Source of the DNA: Barnesiella sp. WM24
GTDB taxonomy: Bacteria; Bacteroidota; Bacteroidia; Bacteroidales; Muribaculaceae
Reading direction: 5' to 3'
DNA length: 64,000 bases
NCBI RefSeq assembly: GCF_004570975.1
Contig: NZ_SPPC01000005.1
Coordinates: 186,001-250,000, forward strand
The translations under genes and the position numbers were made by a program. Positions 16,523 through 26,263 of this stretch are shown here, piece after piece; within the stretch, counting starts at the first letter, position 1, and each line of letters starts with the position of its first letter. The notes under the pieces are model-generated. The model did not search any database, was not told the origin of the DNA, and was given only the letters and a program-made list of their open reading frames with translations.

Positions 16523-19500
16523 ATGAAACGAGTATTACACATTCTGTCACTATTAATTCTGTTTGCTACCATGAACGCCAACGCGCAATATGCCAAACCG
16601 GATTTCGCTTACCCGAAGACTGTAAGCAAAAACGCCATGGAGTCGCTTGAAAAAGCGCTGAACGACGGAGACGGCAAAAAACTTGTCAGGTCGCTCATCA
16701 ACTACAGCCTTGCAGAATGTGCCATCGACAATGACAGCCTGCAGCCGGTGCTTGACAAAATCGCCGACATCACCTCATCAGAGAAAGATGCCGCGACCCG
16801 CTCGCTGCTGTATCTTATGCAAGCCGACATATACAACTCCATCTACACGAGAAACCGATGGAATTATGACCGCAGGGAGCTGCCGTCGTCCGACAATGGC
16901 AACTATCAGCTGTGGAGCGGCGAGCAGTTCTGTGAAAAAATACGGCAACTGACAGCCGACGCCCTGTCATCGCCCGAGCAATTGCTGGGTCACAAGCTGT
17001 CGGAATACAAGGGCATAGTGAAATATGACGATGACGCAATGCCGTTTTTCCCCACTCTTTACGACTTCGTTGCCTGGAGATCGATTGACATCCTGAAGTG
17101 GCTGCAGCAGAAAGAATGGGTGTTTCCCGCGTCTGTCCTGTGTCGCTATGACAGATACAGCCACATGTCTTTCAATTACAGGCAGCCTATAGCCCGTCAG
17201 ATTCTTGATATATACCGCCAATTAATCGACTTCCATAAAAATGCCCCGGCCGCGCTAATATATACCGACATAAGCCGCATAGAGTTTATCGGGTCGGGTG
17301 TGGACAATTCGGAAAAGAAGCAATGCGCCCTTCTCTACGACCTCTACAACCAATATTCCTCCTCACCCTACTCAACCGAAGCAATGATAGCTATCGGTGA
17401 CAAGTCATATTACTACAACATCGAGAATTATCCGGAAGAAGTGAACACATTTTACCGCATGGCAAATGAATGTCTTCACCGTCACCCCGGATATTTCAGG
17501 GCTGCATGTCTTAAAAACAGGCTTGCCAACATCACGGACCGCAAGCTCTATCTTGAATATCAATCAACAGTAGTCCCCGGTGACACCCTGCTCATAACTG
17601 TCAGCAACAATAACGTCAACAATGCAAAAATCGAGATTTACAAAGTGCCCTACAGCCGGTCAGCCGACTATCGCAGCTATGACTTAAAGAAAGGCAACGC
17701 CACTCTTGTAAAGACCTTGCACATAAAGAATGACTTGAAGGCACCGTTTTTCAGCAAGACAACGGAAAAGACCGTACTTCCGGGAGAAGGAGCCTATATT
17801 ATTGTCCCTGTAATAGAAGGCAAGCGTAACGACCGCTACAATTCTTCCGGCGACACCTACGACTACGTTCATTGCACGTCGCTTAACCTCAGCACCGGTG
17901 CTTACGGGGCTGAACGCTGGGCATATGTAACCAATCCCAAGACCGGCGAGCCGGTAAAGCATGGCGTCACCATAACAGTATCGGAAAACAATAACCGCAA
18001 CTCCCGGAACATCACCGCCGACACCACAGCGATGACTAAAATCACCGACAAGGGCAATTATCTGTATGCGACAAAGGGTACAGACCGCTTTTCCCAGCCA
18101 TGTTACCTGCCCTACAGCAGCCCCTCAACCCAACGCGGAGGCTATGCGATACAAGGCAACACCGACCTCGCCATATATCATCCCGGCGACACGGTCAGGT
18201 GGAGTGCCGTAGTGCAGCAGTACGGCTATGGCAAAGCGACGGCAGTCGTGCCCGGATTTGTCGTGGAAGTAGCTATGCGCGATGCCAACTACGAGGTTAA
18301 AGACACCGTGCTTGTCACTTCCGACGACTTTGGACGTATCAACGGTTCATTCCGGATTCCCGAGGAAGGATTGACCGGCAATTATTCGCTTGTATTCACA
18401 CATCCTCAGGACAATGCCGGCAGAAATAACTACGGCTATACTCAATTCATGGTGTCGGACTACAAGCTTCCCACCTATGAAGTCGAAATCACCGACATAC
18501 TGCGTGACTGCCCCGCCAAGGGCGATGTCACACTAAAAGGCAAGACAGAGACCTATTCAGGATTCCCGCTTGCCGGATGTCGAATAGTCGCCGAACTTAA
18601 AGCGTCGCCACGCTATCGCTTCTGGTGGGGTAGCAGCAATGGTGAGCAGTTCTACACCACAACGCTGTCGACCGATGAATCAGGAACATTCTCTATCTGC
18701 TTTCCGGCGCAACTGCTCGAAGAGTCACCCGTGACAAACGGAATTTTCACCGCAAACCTCACAGCTACATCACCCACGGGAGAAAACAGGCAGGCGTCAA
18801 GAAACTTTACGACAGGCAAGCCCTACATTCTTTCAGCGTCACTGCCCTCATCGATTGACATCGACAGCAATGTCGACCTTGACGTGACACTCGCCGACCT
18901 CAACGGCAAGCCTGTCGCGGCAAAAATCCTTTACCGTTTCATTGACAGAGACAGCAATACTGTAGCCGAAGGGTCATTCATGAGCGACCGCCGCATTGTC
19001 GACCTCGCCAAAGTGCCTTCAGGAGTCTATTCAGTTGAGTTTGCCACCGTCGACCCTGAACTTGCCGAAAAGATGACAGTGGCAAATGTCACGCTTTATC
19101 GTGACAACGACACCACATGCCCTGTAAAAGACGCGATACTGTGGATTCCGCGACATGATTACACTATCGGCGGACGCGAGACCGACATTCTTTACGGCAC
19201 AACCGGCGACACGCAGTACATACGCTACTCCGTCTACAGCGATTCCACTGTAATCGAGCAAGGCTGGAAAAAAGTCAAAGCCGGAATGCACAGGTTCACC
19301 TATCGCCTGCCCGATGGAATAGAAAAGATTCATGTCAATCTTACCACCTGTCATGACTACGCCTATCAATCAGTCGACATCAATGTGACAACGAAATCAT
19401 CACTCCGGGGAATAAACCTCAGTGTCGAGAGTTTCCGCGACAGAATTGTGCCGGGAACAGAAGAAAGATGGACCTTCAAGGTGAGCGACCGCGACTCTTT

Positions 19501-22150
19501 GGGAGTAAAGTCGGCAATTATCCTTGACATGTATTCCAAAGCACTCGACGCAATCCGCCCCCACGCGCTGTCGCTTTCACCGCGCAACGTTCCTCCTACG
19601 GTATTCCGCTACAATTTCTCAGGGTTTGACAATCTTTACTCAAGTGACATAACCGGAGTCAAAGGCGACAATTGCCGCTATATATCATCTCCATCTTTTG
19701 AGCTGTGGGGACAATCATGGACCAATATCCGCATCAGGGGCTACATGGCTAAATCTGCCGGAATGGGAATGCTCAACAGTGTCACGTTCAGTGCTAAAGA
19801 AGCGTCAGACGAAGCTGTCTTCGTTACCGGAGCTCTTGACGGTGGAGAAAGCGACGCGGAAGAGGAAAAATCAATGTCCCCGGAAAAGAGTATGGACAAT
19901 TTCCAATACCGCGCGGCAGAGACCCCTCTTGCCTTTTTCCGTCCGGAACTGACGACCGACAGCGACGGCAACCTGTCATTCTCGTTTACGGCTCCTGACG
20001 CCAACACGACCTGGCAATTGCGCGGACTTGCCTTTACAAAAGACATGCTGGTAAGCAACCTTTCGCGTGAGATACTGTCCAACAAGCCTGTAATGGTACA
20101 GCCCAATATGCCCCGCTTCCTCCGCACGGGCGACAAGGCCGTGATCGAGGCTTCGGTCATGAACAACAGCGATTCAGCAGCCACTGTGACCACGACAGTA
20201 CAACTGTTTGACCCGTTCAGCGGCAAGGTAACGGCGACTTACCCATACGAAACCATGATTCCGGCAGGTCAGTCGACGGTTATCGCAACCGAAATAAATG
20301 CCGGAAACGATGTCACCGCAATCGGTTATCGCATAAAATCATCGACCCCGGATTTTGCTGATGGCGAACAGAGCATAATTCCGGTATTGTCATCGATTTC
20401 ACCGGTCATTGATACAATGCCGTTCTATATCGCGCCTGATTCGACTTCCTTTGAGATGAAACTGCCCGAGATGCCCGCCGATGCGAAAGTGACCCTGCAG
20501 TCCTGCAATAATCCGTCATGGTATGTCGTGACAGCACTGCCGGGGCTCCGTAATGACGAGTCAAAGGATGCCCTTTCAGCCGCTGCAGCGATATTTTCCG
20601 CTGCGATAGCCGAAGGCATACTAAAGACCGACAGCAACATCGCCGCTGCAATAAAGATGTGGAATGAAAGCGACCGCAGCGATTCCACTCTCGTATCCAT
20701 GCTCGAACGAAACTCCGACCTGAAGACCATACTTCTCAACTGCACTCCCTGGGTAATGGATGCAAAGAGCGACACTGAGCGAATGGAGCGTCTCGCCCTC
20801 CTCTTTGACCGAGCCACGATAGCGGAGACTTATGAAAAATCAATCAGACAACTGTCGCTGCTCGAAGCTCCGCGAGGCGGATGGTCATGGATGAGCCAGG
20901 TAAAGGAACCGTCGGCATGGATTACCGAGAATATCCTCGGCATGATGGGCCGCTTGAAACGCCTCGGCTTTATGCCTGACAACAGCCGCCTCGAGGCAAT
21001 GATAAAACGCGGAGTCGGCTATCTTGACCGCGAGGCAGGAGAAACAGTGAAAAAGCATCCTGCATCAACCGACACCGGTTACTCTATACTGCGACTTGAT
21101 TACAAAGAAATCCCGGTGCCGTCAGCCGCACAGCGCCTGATCAACAACACTGTCACAGAGGCTAAGTCGCACTGGAAAGATTATGGCGTCACGAGCAAAG
21201 CCCTTGCAGCCACCCTGCTCTACAATCATAACTACAAGAGCGAATCAAGACGCATACTCGCCTCTCTACGCGAATATGCTACATCGACACCTCAGAAAGG
21301 CATGTGGTGGGCGTCACTTGACGACCTGACAGCATGGTCAATGGGGAAAATAGGCGCGACAACTATCATCCTTGACGCATTCAACACCATAGAACCACAG
21401 TCGCCCGATGTAGAACTCATACGCCAGTGGCTCATATTGCAAAAAGAGGCTAAAAACTGGGGCACATCAGTCACTACTTCGGATGCTGTAGCCGCAATAC
21501 TACTCTCAGGCAAACGCCTTACAGCTCCTGCCGAACCTCCCGTCATAAAAATAGGCGACAAGACCGTCACCCCTGACTCCATCGACTCCCTTCTCGGATA
21601 TTTCCGACGCGACATCAGCGACCTGATGCCGGCAGGGGCGACACTATCGGTCGACAAGCAGGAAGGTCTGCCCTCATGGGGAGCCGTATTCTGTCAGTAC
21701 GACAGCGAGATGACCGAGATCAAGGCGGCTTCATGTGACGACGTTTCCATTGACAAGCATCTCTTTGTAAAATCGGTCGACGGTGACAAAACCGTATGGA
21801 CTGACGCCGACACAATCAAGACAGGCGATGTGGTGCAGGTCAACCTTACCATAATCACCAAGCGCGATATGGACTATGTGGCGATAATCGATGAGCGCGG
21901 AGCATGCTTCGAACCTGTCGAACAACTGCCGCAGCCGCTATATGCCGAAGGAATATGTTTCTATCGCGAAAACCGCGATGCCGCGACAAACATATTTGTA
22001 ACCCATCTTCCCAAAGGCACATATCGCCTCAGCTATGAACTGTTTGTAAATAATCAAGGCGTGTACTCGGCAGGCATTGCATCGATACAGAGCCAATATG
22101 CCCCTGCGCTATCAGCTCATTCCGCAGGATCAACAATTAACGTAAAGTGA
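16523..22150 (+). CDS. Alpha-2-macroglobulin family protein
   Basis: 1875 residues with a signal peptide ending ANAQ. A Bacteroidetes-type N-terminal region (about 25-500) is followed by the MG2 domain (about 540-660, DLAIYHPGDTVRWSAVVQ). The A2M core begins near residue 1130 (FFRPELTTDSDGNLSFSFTAPD, TWQLRGLAFT), and a helical barrel-like domain spans roughly 1340-1700. Bacterial macroglobulins are periplasmic or outer-membrane proteins that trap or guard against proteases. The CxEQ thioester of classical members is not present; the matching region has APRGGWSWM. It follows the sigma/anti-sigma/LTxxQ genes. Confidence 0.9.
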   Translation: MKRVLHILSLLILFATMNANAQYAKPDFAYPKTVSKNAMESLEKALNDGDGKKLVRSLINYSLAECAIDNDSLQPVLDKIADITSSEKDAATRSLLYLMQADIYNSIYTRNRWNYDRRELPSSDNGNYQLWSGEQFCEKIRQLTADALSSPEQLLGHKLSEYKGIVKYDDDAMPFFPTLYDFVAWRSIDILKWLQQKEWVFPASVLCRYDRYSHMSFNYRQPIARQILDIYRQLIDFHKNAPAALIYTDISRIEFIGSGVDNSEKKQCALLYDLYNQYSSSPYSTEAMIAIGDKSYYYNIENYPEEVNTFYRMANECLHRHPGYFRAACLKNRLANITDRKLYLEYQSTVVPGDTLLITVSNNNVNNAKIEIYKVPYSRSADYRSYDLKKGNATLVKTLHIKNDLKAPFFSKTTEKTVLPGEGAYIIVPVIEGKRNDRYNSSGDTYDYVHCTSLNLSTGAYGAERWAYVTNPKTGEPVKHGVTITVSENNNRNSRNITADTTAMTKITDKGNYLYATKGTDRFSQPCYLPYSSPSTQRGGYAIQGNTDLAIYHPGDTVRWSAVVQQYGYGKATAVVPGFVVEVAMRDANYEVKDTVLVTSDDFGRINGSFRIPEEGLTGNYSLVFTHPQDNAGRNNYGYTQFMVSDYKLPTYEVEITDILRDCPAKGDVTLKGKTETYSGFPLAGCRIVAELKASPRYRFWWGSSNGEQFYTTTLSTDESGTFSICFPAQLLEESPVTNGIFTANLTATSPTGENRQASRNFTTGKPYILSASLPSSIDIDSNVDLDVTLADLNGKPVAAKILYRFIDRDSNTVAEGSFMSDRRIVDLAKVPSGVYSVEFATVDPELAEKMTVANVTLYRDNDTTCPVKDAILWIPRHDYTIGGRETDILYGTTGDTQYIRYSVYSDSTVIEQGWKKVKAGMHRFTYRLPDGIEKIHVNLTTCHDYAYQSVDINVTTKSSLRGINLSVESFRDRIVPGTEERWTFKVSDRDSLGVKSAIILDMYSKALDAIRPHALSLSPRNVPPTVFRYNFSGFDNLYSSDITGVKGDNCRYISSPSFELWGQSWTNIRIRGYMAKSAGMGMLNSVTFSAKEASDEAVFVTGALDGGESDAEEEKSMSPEKSMDNFQYRAAETPLAFFRPELTTDSDGNLSFSFTAPDANTTWQLRGLAFTKDMLVSNLSREILSNKPVMVQPNMPRFLRTGDKAVIEASVMNNSDSAATVTTTVQLFDPFSGKVTATYPYETMIPAGQSTVIATEINAGNDVTAIGYRIKSSTPDFADGEQSIIPVLSSISPVIDTMPFYIAPDSTSFEMKLPEMPADAKVTLQSCNNPSWYVVTALPGLRNDESKDALSAAAAIFSAAIAEGILKTDSNIAAAIKMWNESDRSDSTLVSMLERNSDLKTILLNCTPWVMDAKSDTERMERLALLFDRATIAETYEKSIRQLSLLEAPRGGWSWMSQVKEPSAWITENILGMMGRLKRLGFMPDNSRLEAMIKRGVGYLDREAGETVKKHPASTDTGYSILRLDYKEIPVPSAAQRLINNTVTEAKSHWKDYGVTSKALAATLLYNHNYKSESRRILASLREYATSTPQKGMWWASLDDLTAWSMGKIGATTIILDAFNTIEPQSPDVELIRQWLILQKEAKNWGTSVTTSDAVAAILLSGKRLTAPAEPPVIKIGDKTVTPDSIDSLLGYFRRDISDLMPAGATLSVDKQEGLPSWGAVFCQYDSEMTEIKAASCDDVSIDKHLFVKSVDGDKTVWTDADTIKTGDVVQVNLTIITKRDMDYVAIIDERGACFEPVEQLPQPLYAEGICFYRENRDAATNIFVTHLPKGTYRLSYELFVNNQGVYSAGIASIQSQYAPALSAHSAGSTINVK

Positions 22151-22152
22151 CT

Positions 22153-22908
22153 ATGAAGCCGGCTAAATTACTATCTTCCGCCTTAGGATTGGCAATGCTT
22201 GCGATGCTCACGTCATCGACAACCATACTTTTTATCGGCGACTCGATAACCGACGGCAACTGGGGCAATCCCGTCGGTTATCCATGTCCTACTGAAAACA
22301 GGTCGACAACCGACATGAACCATATCTATGGTCATGGCTATGTGTTTCTTATTGCTTCCGACATCGAAAGCAACAGACCTTGCCCCGAACGACATTTTAT
22401 AAACCGTGGCATCAGCGGCAACACTCTCGCCGACCTTGAATCGCGATGGGAGAAGGATGTGATAGCCCACCGTCCCGACATTGTGTCGATACTTGTAGGC
22501 ACAAATGACGTCCACTATTGGCTTGACGGCGACAAGACTACAGCATTTGACTACGATGGATGGGAACAACGCTACCGAAAACTGCTTGACATGACCCTTG
22601 ACTCACTGCCCGGCACCCGGATTGTAATCGGTGCGCCGTTTACAGCGCCGAGCGGCCAGGCAGGCAAACGCCCCGATTTTGAGCTACGGAAAGAGATGAT
22701 TGCCCGTCTCGACTCAATTACAAGCGACATCGCGGCTGACTATAAGGCAATCTATCTGCCCTACGACAAGATGTTCCACGAATTGCAGGCTATACCGTCA
22801 CTCCCGGCAGAATACTGGATATGGGACGGCATACACCCAACCCCGGCAGGTCACCGCCGCATCGCCGACCTCTGGCTAAACACCGTCCCCCTCCCCGCCT
22901 GCGAGTGA
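22153..22908 (+). CDS. SGNH/GDSL-family hydrolase, exported
   Basis: 251 residues with an N-terminal hydrophobic signal. All SGNH blocks are visible: block I FIGDSITDGNWG with the nucleophile Ser, the Gly of block II in RGISGNT, block III GTNDVHYW with the Asn, and block V DGIHPTPAGH with catalytic Asp and His. Such enzymes are esterases, often removing acetyl groups from glycans. The ATG at 22153 lies two bases after the macroglobulin stop; a GTG at 22147 would overlap it. Substrate not predictable. Confidence 0.9.
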   Translation: MKPAKLLSSALGLAMLAMLTSSTTILFIGDSITDGNWGNPVGYPCPTENRSTTDMNHIYGHGYVFLIASDIESNRPCPERHFINRGISGNTLADLESRWEKDVIAHRPDIVSILVGTNDVHYWLDGDKTTAFDYDGWEQRYRKLLDMTLDSLPGTRIVIGAPFTAPSGQAGKRPDFELRKEMIARLDSITSDIAADYKAIYLPYDKMFHELQAIPSLPAEYWIWDGIHPTPAGHRRIADLWLNTVPLPACE

Positions 22909-22972
22909 CTGATTTAACTTCTATTAATATTATTGTTGTCCAATTTGACCCATCATATATCGTATATTTGCA

Positions 22973-22980
22973 CTCTAAAG
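22973..22980 (+). promoter_or_regulatory. -7 element of the restriction-modification pair
   Basis: TATATTTG, matching TAnnTTTG, 14 bases before the endonuclease start. A TTTG at 22944-22947 is 25 bases upstream, longer than usual spacing. Confidence 0.5.
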
Positions 22981-22993
22981 CAATTCCGGCAAA

Positions 22994-23740
22994 ATGAAAT
23001 CATACAATCTTGGATTTATATCAGATGAGGCGATATACCTGCATGTCAAAAAGACAGTAGAATCATATCGCAGAGAGATAACCCTTAATCAATTTAATGA
23101 AAATATTGTCGACCCGATTAAATTGACCTTTGACTCAAAAGTTTATGGCAAGACAATCGGTCAGGCTATTGCCGATGAATGCTTCAGACAGATTGACAAG
23201 TCCAATACAAACCGTATCGGCTATTTTCACCAAAACATATTCAATTATGCAGGAAACGGTTGGATTGTACCCAGAGAAGGTTTTGATGTTGAAAATCACG
23301 ACCTGCACTTATTTGTTGAGCTTAAAAACAAGCACAACACCATGAATGCGGCGTCATCACAGAAAACATATATGAAAATGCAAGCCAAACTGCTGGATGA
23401 TGACAAAGCGACATGCTATCTGGTGGAAGCCATTTCCAAACGGTCAAAAGACGAAGCGTGGAAAATAACCCTTGACAAAAGTCCACGATGTCACAACCGC
23501 ATTAGAAGAATGTCCATGGACAAATTCTATGGACTGGTATTTGGCGACTCAAAGGCATTTTACAAATTATGTGTCGCCCTTCCGACAATCATTGAAGATG
23601 TACTTGAAAACAACTCTGAACTGACGTTAAAGAATACAGTTTATGAGGAACTGACCAAAGAGCATTCCGACTTGCTTACGGCATTGTATATGCTCGCATT
23701 TTCTACTTACGAAGGGTTTGAGGATTTTACCAACAGGTGA
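22994..23740 (+). CDS. Type II restriction endonuclease, Eco47II-like
   Basis: 248 residues. The sequence matches what I know of the Eco47II/Sau96I endonuclease family: opening NLGFISDEAIYLHVKKTVE, then DPIKLTFDSKVYGK, IGYFHQNIF and the catalytic-looking block FVELKNKHNTMN with SSQKTYMKMQ. Eco47II cuts at GGNCC, so that site is a reasonable guess here. The gene appears intact. It is followed after 4 bases by its methyltransferase. Base composition is low beside the neighbours: 21 of 60 G+C at 23581-23640 against 39 of 60 at 22801-22860, which fits horizontal gain. Confidence 0.9.
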   Translation: MKSYNLGFISDEAIYLHVKKTVESYRREITLNQFNENIVDPIKLTFDSKVYGKTIGQAIADECFRQIDKSNTNRIGYFHQNIFNYAGNGWIVPREGFDVENHDLHLFVELKNKHNTMNAASSQKTYMKMQAKLLDDDKATCYLVEAISKRSKDEAWKITLDKSPRCHNRIRRMSMDKFYGLVFGDSKAFYKLCVALPTIIEDVLENNSELTLKNTVYEELTKEHSDLLTALYMLAFSTYEGFEDFTNR

Positions 23741-23744
23741 TATA

Positions 23745-25094
23745 ATGACAAGACGTACAATATCCATAAATAACTTCTCTGATTTGCTCGGTGTTTCAAG
23801 AGCCACAGTCCTTTCCTGGATAGGAAAAGACCGATTTAAGGTACATACGGATTCCAATGGCAAAAAATTTTTCTTCCTGGACGAAATAGGCGACATTCCT
23901 GAAATTTCAGCCATGCTTCAGTCGCGTTGGGATGAAGAGATGCTTACAACTCCCGTGAGCAGGTTCACTTCCGTCGAACTTTTTGCCGGTGGTGGCGGTC
24001 TGGCTCTCGGTATGGAAAAAGCCGGATTTGATCATTTGCTGCTAAATGAATTTGACCATAGTGCTTGCGAAACACTTAGACACAATCGTCCCAACTGGAA
24101 TGTTGTAGAAGGAGACATTCATGATATTGATTTTACCCCATATCGTGATTCTATAGATTTCTTGTCAGGAGGATTTCCGTGTCAGGCATTTTCCTATGCA
24201 GGCAAACGTCTTGGATTTGAAGAGACGAGAGGAACTTTGTTTTTTGAACTTGCCCGCGCAGTAAAGGAGATTCATCCTAAAGTGTTCATGGGTGAAAATG
24301 TCAAGGGGCTTCTTGAACACGACGGCGGTAAAACTATGGAAACAATCAAGAATGTAATCTCGGAACTTGGCTACACGCTAATCAAGCCAAGAATACTGAA
24401 AGCGCTACAATACGATGTTCCTCAAAAACGCGAACGAATCATACTTATTGCAATAAGAAACGACATAGCGCCATTTGTAGATTTCAAGTGGCCCGATGTA
24501 AGCAGTGAAGTCAGAACCCTCAGAGACGCATTTTACAAAGGCAACCTGTATGATACGGATGTTCCCGAATCAGAAGGGCAGCAATATCCTGAATCAAAAA
24601 AGAGAATAATGAATCTTGTACCGGAAGGGGGCGATTGGCGTGACCTTCCTGAAGATGTAGCAAAAGAGTATCTAAAGGGCAGTTTTTATCTTGGCGGCGG
24701 CAAAACAGGCATGGCAAGAAGACTTGCAATGGACGAACCGAGCCTCACTCTCACCTGCGCTCCGGCACAAAAACAGACGGAACGCTGCCACCCATTTGAA
24801 ACTCGCCCTCTTTCAGTCAGAGAATATGCACGAATACAGACATTCCCTGACAGTTGGGAATTCAAAGGCAATCTGACATCAAAATACAAACAGATAGGAA
24901 ACGCCGTACCTGTAAATCTTGCGTGGGCTATAGGACGGTCACTTATCAGGCTTTTCAATGACATCCACAGGCTCGGTTTTATTTCTCATGAAAACGTGAA
25001 AAGAGGGACAAAGCCGCTCGTCAAGTTGGACGGGCTTTTTGAGGGGATGGTGTGTGACAAGGATGCCGGCTATCACGGATTGTCGGAAAAGTGA
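23745..25094 (+). CDS. DNA cytosine-5 methyltransferase with N-terminal HTH
   Basis: 449 residues. Residues 1-60 form a helix-turn-helix of MerR/excisionase type (INNFSDLLGVSRATVLSWIG, then a DSNGKKFFFLDEI wing). The C5-methyltransferase follows: motif I ELFAGGGGLALG, motif IV GGFPCQAFSYAGK with nucleophile Cys 146, motif VI GENVKGLL, motif VIII PQKRERIILIAI and motif X IGNAVPVNLA. It protects the host from the upstream endonuclease by methylating cytosine in the same site. The ATG at 23745 is preferred to an upstream TTG inside the endonuclease gene. The HTH may let it repress its own operon, as known for M.SsoII-type enzymes (inference). Confidence 0.93.
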   Translation: MTRRTISINNFSDLLGVSRATVLSWIGKDRFKVHTDSNGKKFFFLDEIGDIPEISAMLQSRWDEEMLTTPVSRFTSVELFAGGGGLALGMEKAGFDHLLLNEFDHSACETLRHNRPNWNVVEGDIHDIDFTPYRDSIDFLSGGFPCQAFSYAGKRLGFEETRGTLFFELARAVKEIHPKVFMGENVKGLLEHDGGKTMETIKNVISELGYTLIKPRILKALQYDVPQKRERIILIAIRNDIAPFVDFKWPDVSSEVRTLRDAFYKGNLYDTDVPESEGQQYPESKKRIMNLVPEGGDWRDLPEDVAKEYLKGSFYLGGGKTGMARRLAMDEPSLTLTCAPAQKQTERCHPFETRPLSVREYARIQTFPDSWEFKGNLTSKYKQIGNAVPVNLAWAIGRSLIRLFNDIHRLGFISHENVKRGTKPLVKLDGLFEGMVCDKDAGYHGLSEK

Positions 25095-25124
25095 TTGCAG
25101 AATGGGTATTTTTGAGTAATTTTG
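25094..25124 (+). promoter_or_regulatory. Promoter of the bioF operon
   Basis: ATTG at 25094-25097 and TAATTTTG at 25117-25124, 19 bases apart. It starts on the last base of the methyltransferase stop codon, so the biotin operon has its own promoter right at the island boundary. Confidence 0.6.
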
Positions 25125-25144
25125 CATTGCATTATCAGAAAGCG

Positions 25145-26263
25145 ATGGCAAGTTACAACGAAATACTCAACCGTCTTGAGACAGAAGGCAACCTACGCAC
25201 TATTCCGTCAAACGAAGAGCGCGAAATCATAGATTTCTCCACCAATGACTACATGGGCCTTGCCACGCGCATCGACCTGAGGGAAGAGTTTTTTAGCCGG
25301 GATGCCAACAAGTTGCTGCCGATGAGCTCCTCGGCATCAAGACTTCTCGCCTCTTGCCAGAAAGAGCATAACCGCCTTGAAGAGTTGCTTGAAGAGCTGT
25401 ATGGACGCCCCGCGCTGCTGTTTAACAGCGGGTATCATGCCAATACCGGGGTCCTGCCGGCACTTGCCGAAGGCAATACTTTTATCGTAGCCGACAAGTT
25501 AAGCCACGCCAGCATCATTGACGGAATGGTATTGTCAAGGGCAAAATTCACTCGCTATCCCCACAACGACTATGACAGGCTCGAACGCATAGTAAGCGAC
25601 AGCGCAGGTAAACATGACAGAATAATTATTGTCACTGAATCCATATTCAGCATGGACGGTGACAGCTCCGACATAGAACGCCTCGCCGATATAAAACGTC
25701 GCTATCGCAACACCATGCTCTATGTAGACGAAGCTCACGCTTTTGGTGTAACGGGAAAATACGGGCTCGGTCTGTCCCATGATTCTGCATGCTTCGATGA
25801 TGTCGATGTCGTAATAGGCACATTCGGGAAAGCGGCGGCATCAGCCGGAGCATTCGCGTCGGTATCCCCGACAATAAAAGCCTACCTTATAAACCGCGCC
25901 CGCAGTTTCATATTTTCCACGGCATTGTCTCCGATGACTTCAGCGTGGACACGCTTCATGATAGAGACACTGACCGGCATGGAGGATGAGCGACACCATG
26001 TCAAGCGACTGTCGCTGATGCTTCATGAAGCCCTGCATCTAACCGGCAGCGAGCCAAGTCATATAGCTCCGTTTATAACCGGCGACTCACGAAAAGCCAT
26101 CGAATTGTCGACCCGGCTAAAAGCACTCGGCTACAAAGCATTACCAATAAGAACCCCGACTGTCCCGGCAGGCACCGAGCGTATAAGATTCAGTCTTAGT
26201 GCCTCAATGTCGGACAACGACATCACCGGACTCGGAAAAGCACTTAGCTCTCTAACATCATGA
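25145..26263 (+). CDS. bioF: 8-amino-7-oxononanoate synthase
   Basis: 372 residues of the alpha-oxoamine synthase family. The PLP lysine is in IGTFGKAAASAGAF (about residue 235). DEAHAFGVTGKYGLG carries the PLP-binding Asp and His, and the N-terminal NDYMGLATR segment is present. It joins pimeloyl-ACP and alanine in the first step of biotin ring assembly. The ATG at 25145 is chosen over a GTG at 25091 that precedes the promoter's -7 box. It overlaps the next gene by four bases and heads bioF - bioGC - bioD. Confidence 0.95.
   Translation: MASYNEILNRLETEGNLRTIPSNEEREIIDFSTNDYMGLATRIDLREEFFSRDANKLLPMSSSASRLLASCQKEHNRLEELLEELYGRPALLFNSGYHANTGVLPALAEGNTFIVADKLSHASIIDGMVLSRAKFTRYPHNDYDRLERIVSDSAGKHDRIIIVTESIFSMDGDSSDIERLADIKRRYRNTMLYVDEAHAFGVTGKYGLGLSHDSACFDDVDVVIGTFGKAAASAGAFASVSPTIKAYLINRARSFIFSTALSPMTSAWTRFMIETLTGMEDERHHVKRLSLMLHEALHLTGSEPSHIAPFITGDSRKAIELSTRLKALGYKALPIRTPTVPAGTERIRFSLSASMSDNDITGLGKALSSLTS

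Noticed and set aside
19741-20226. Minus-strand open frame of 161 codons inside the macroglobulin gene
   Set aside because: No domain, and the opposite strand reads through conserved A2M sequence.
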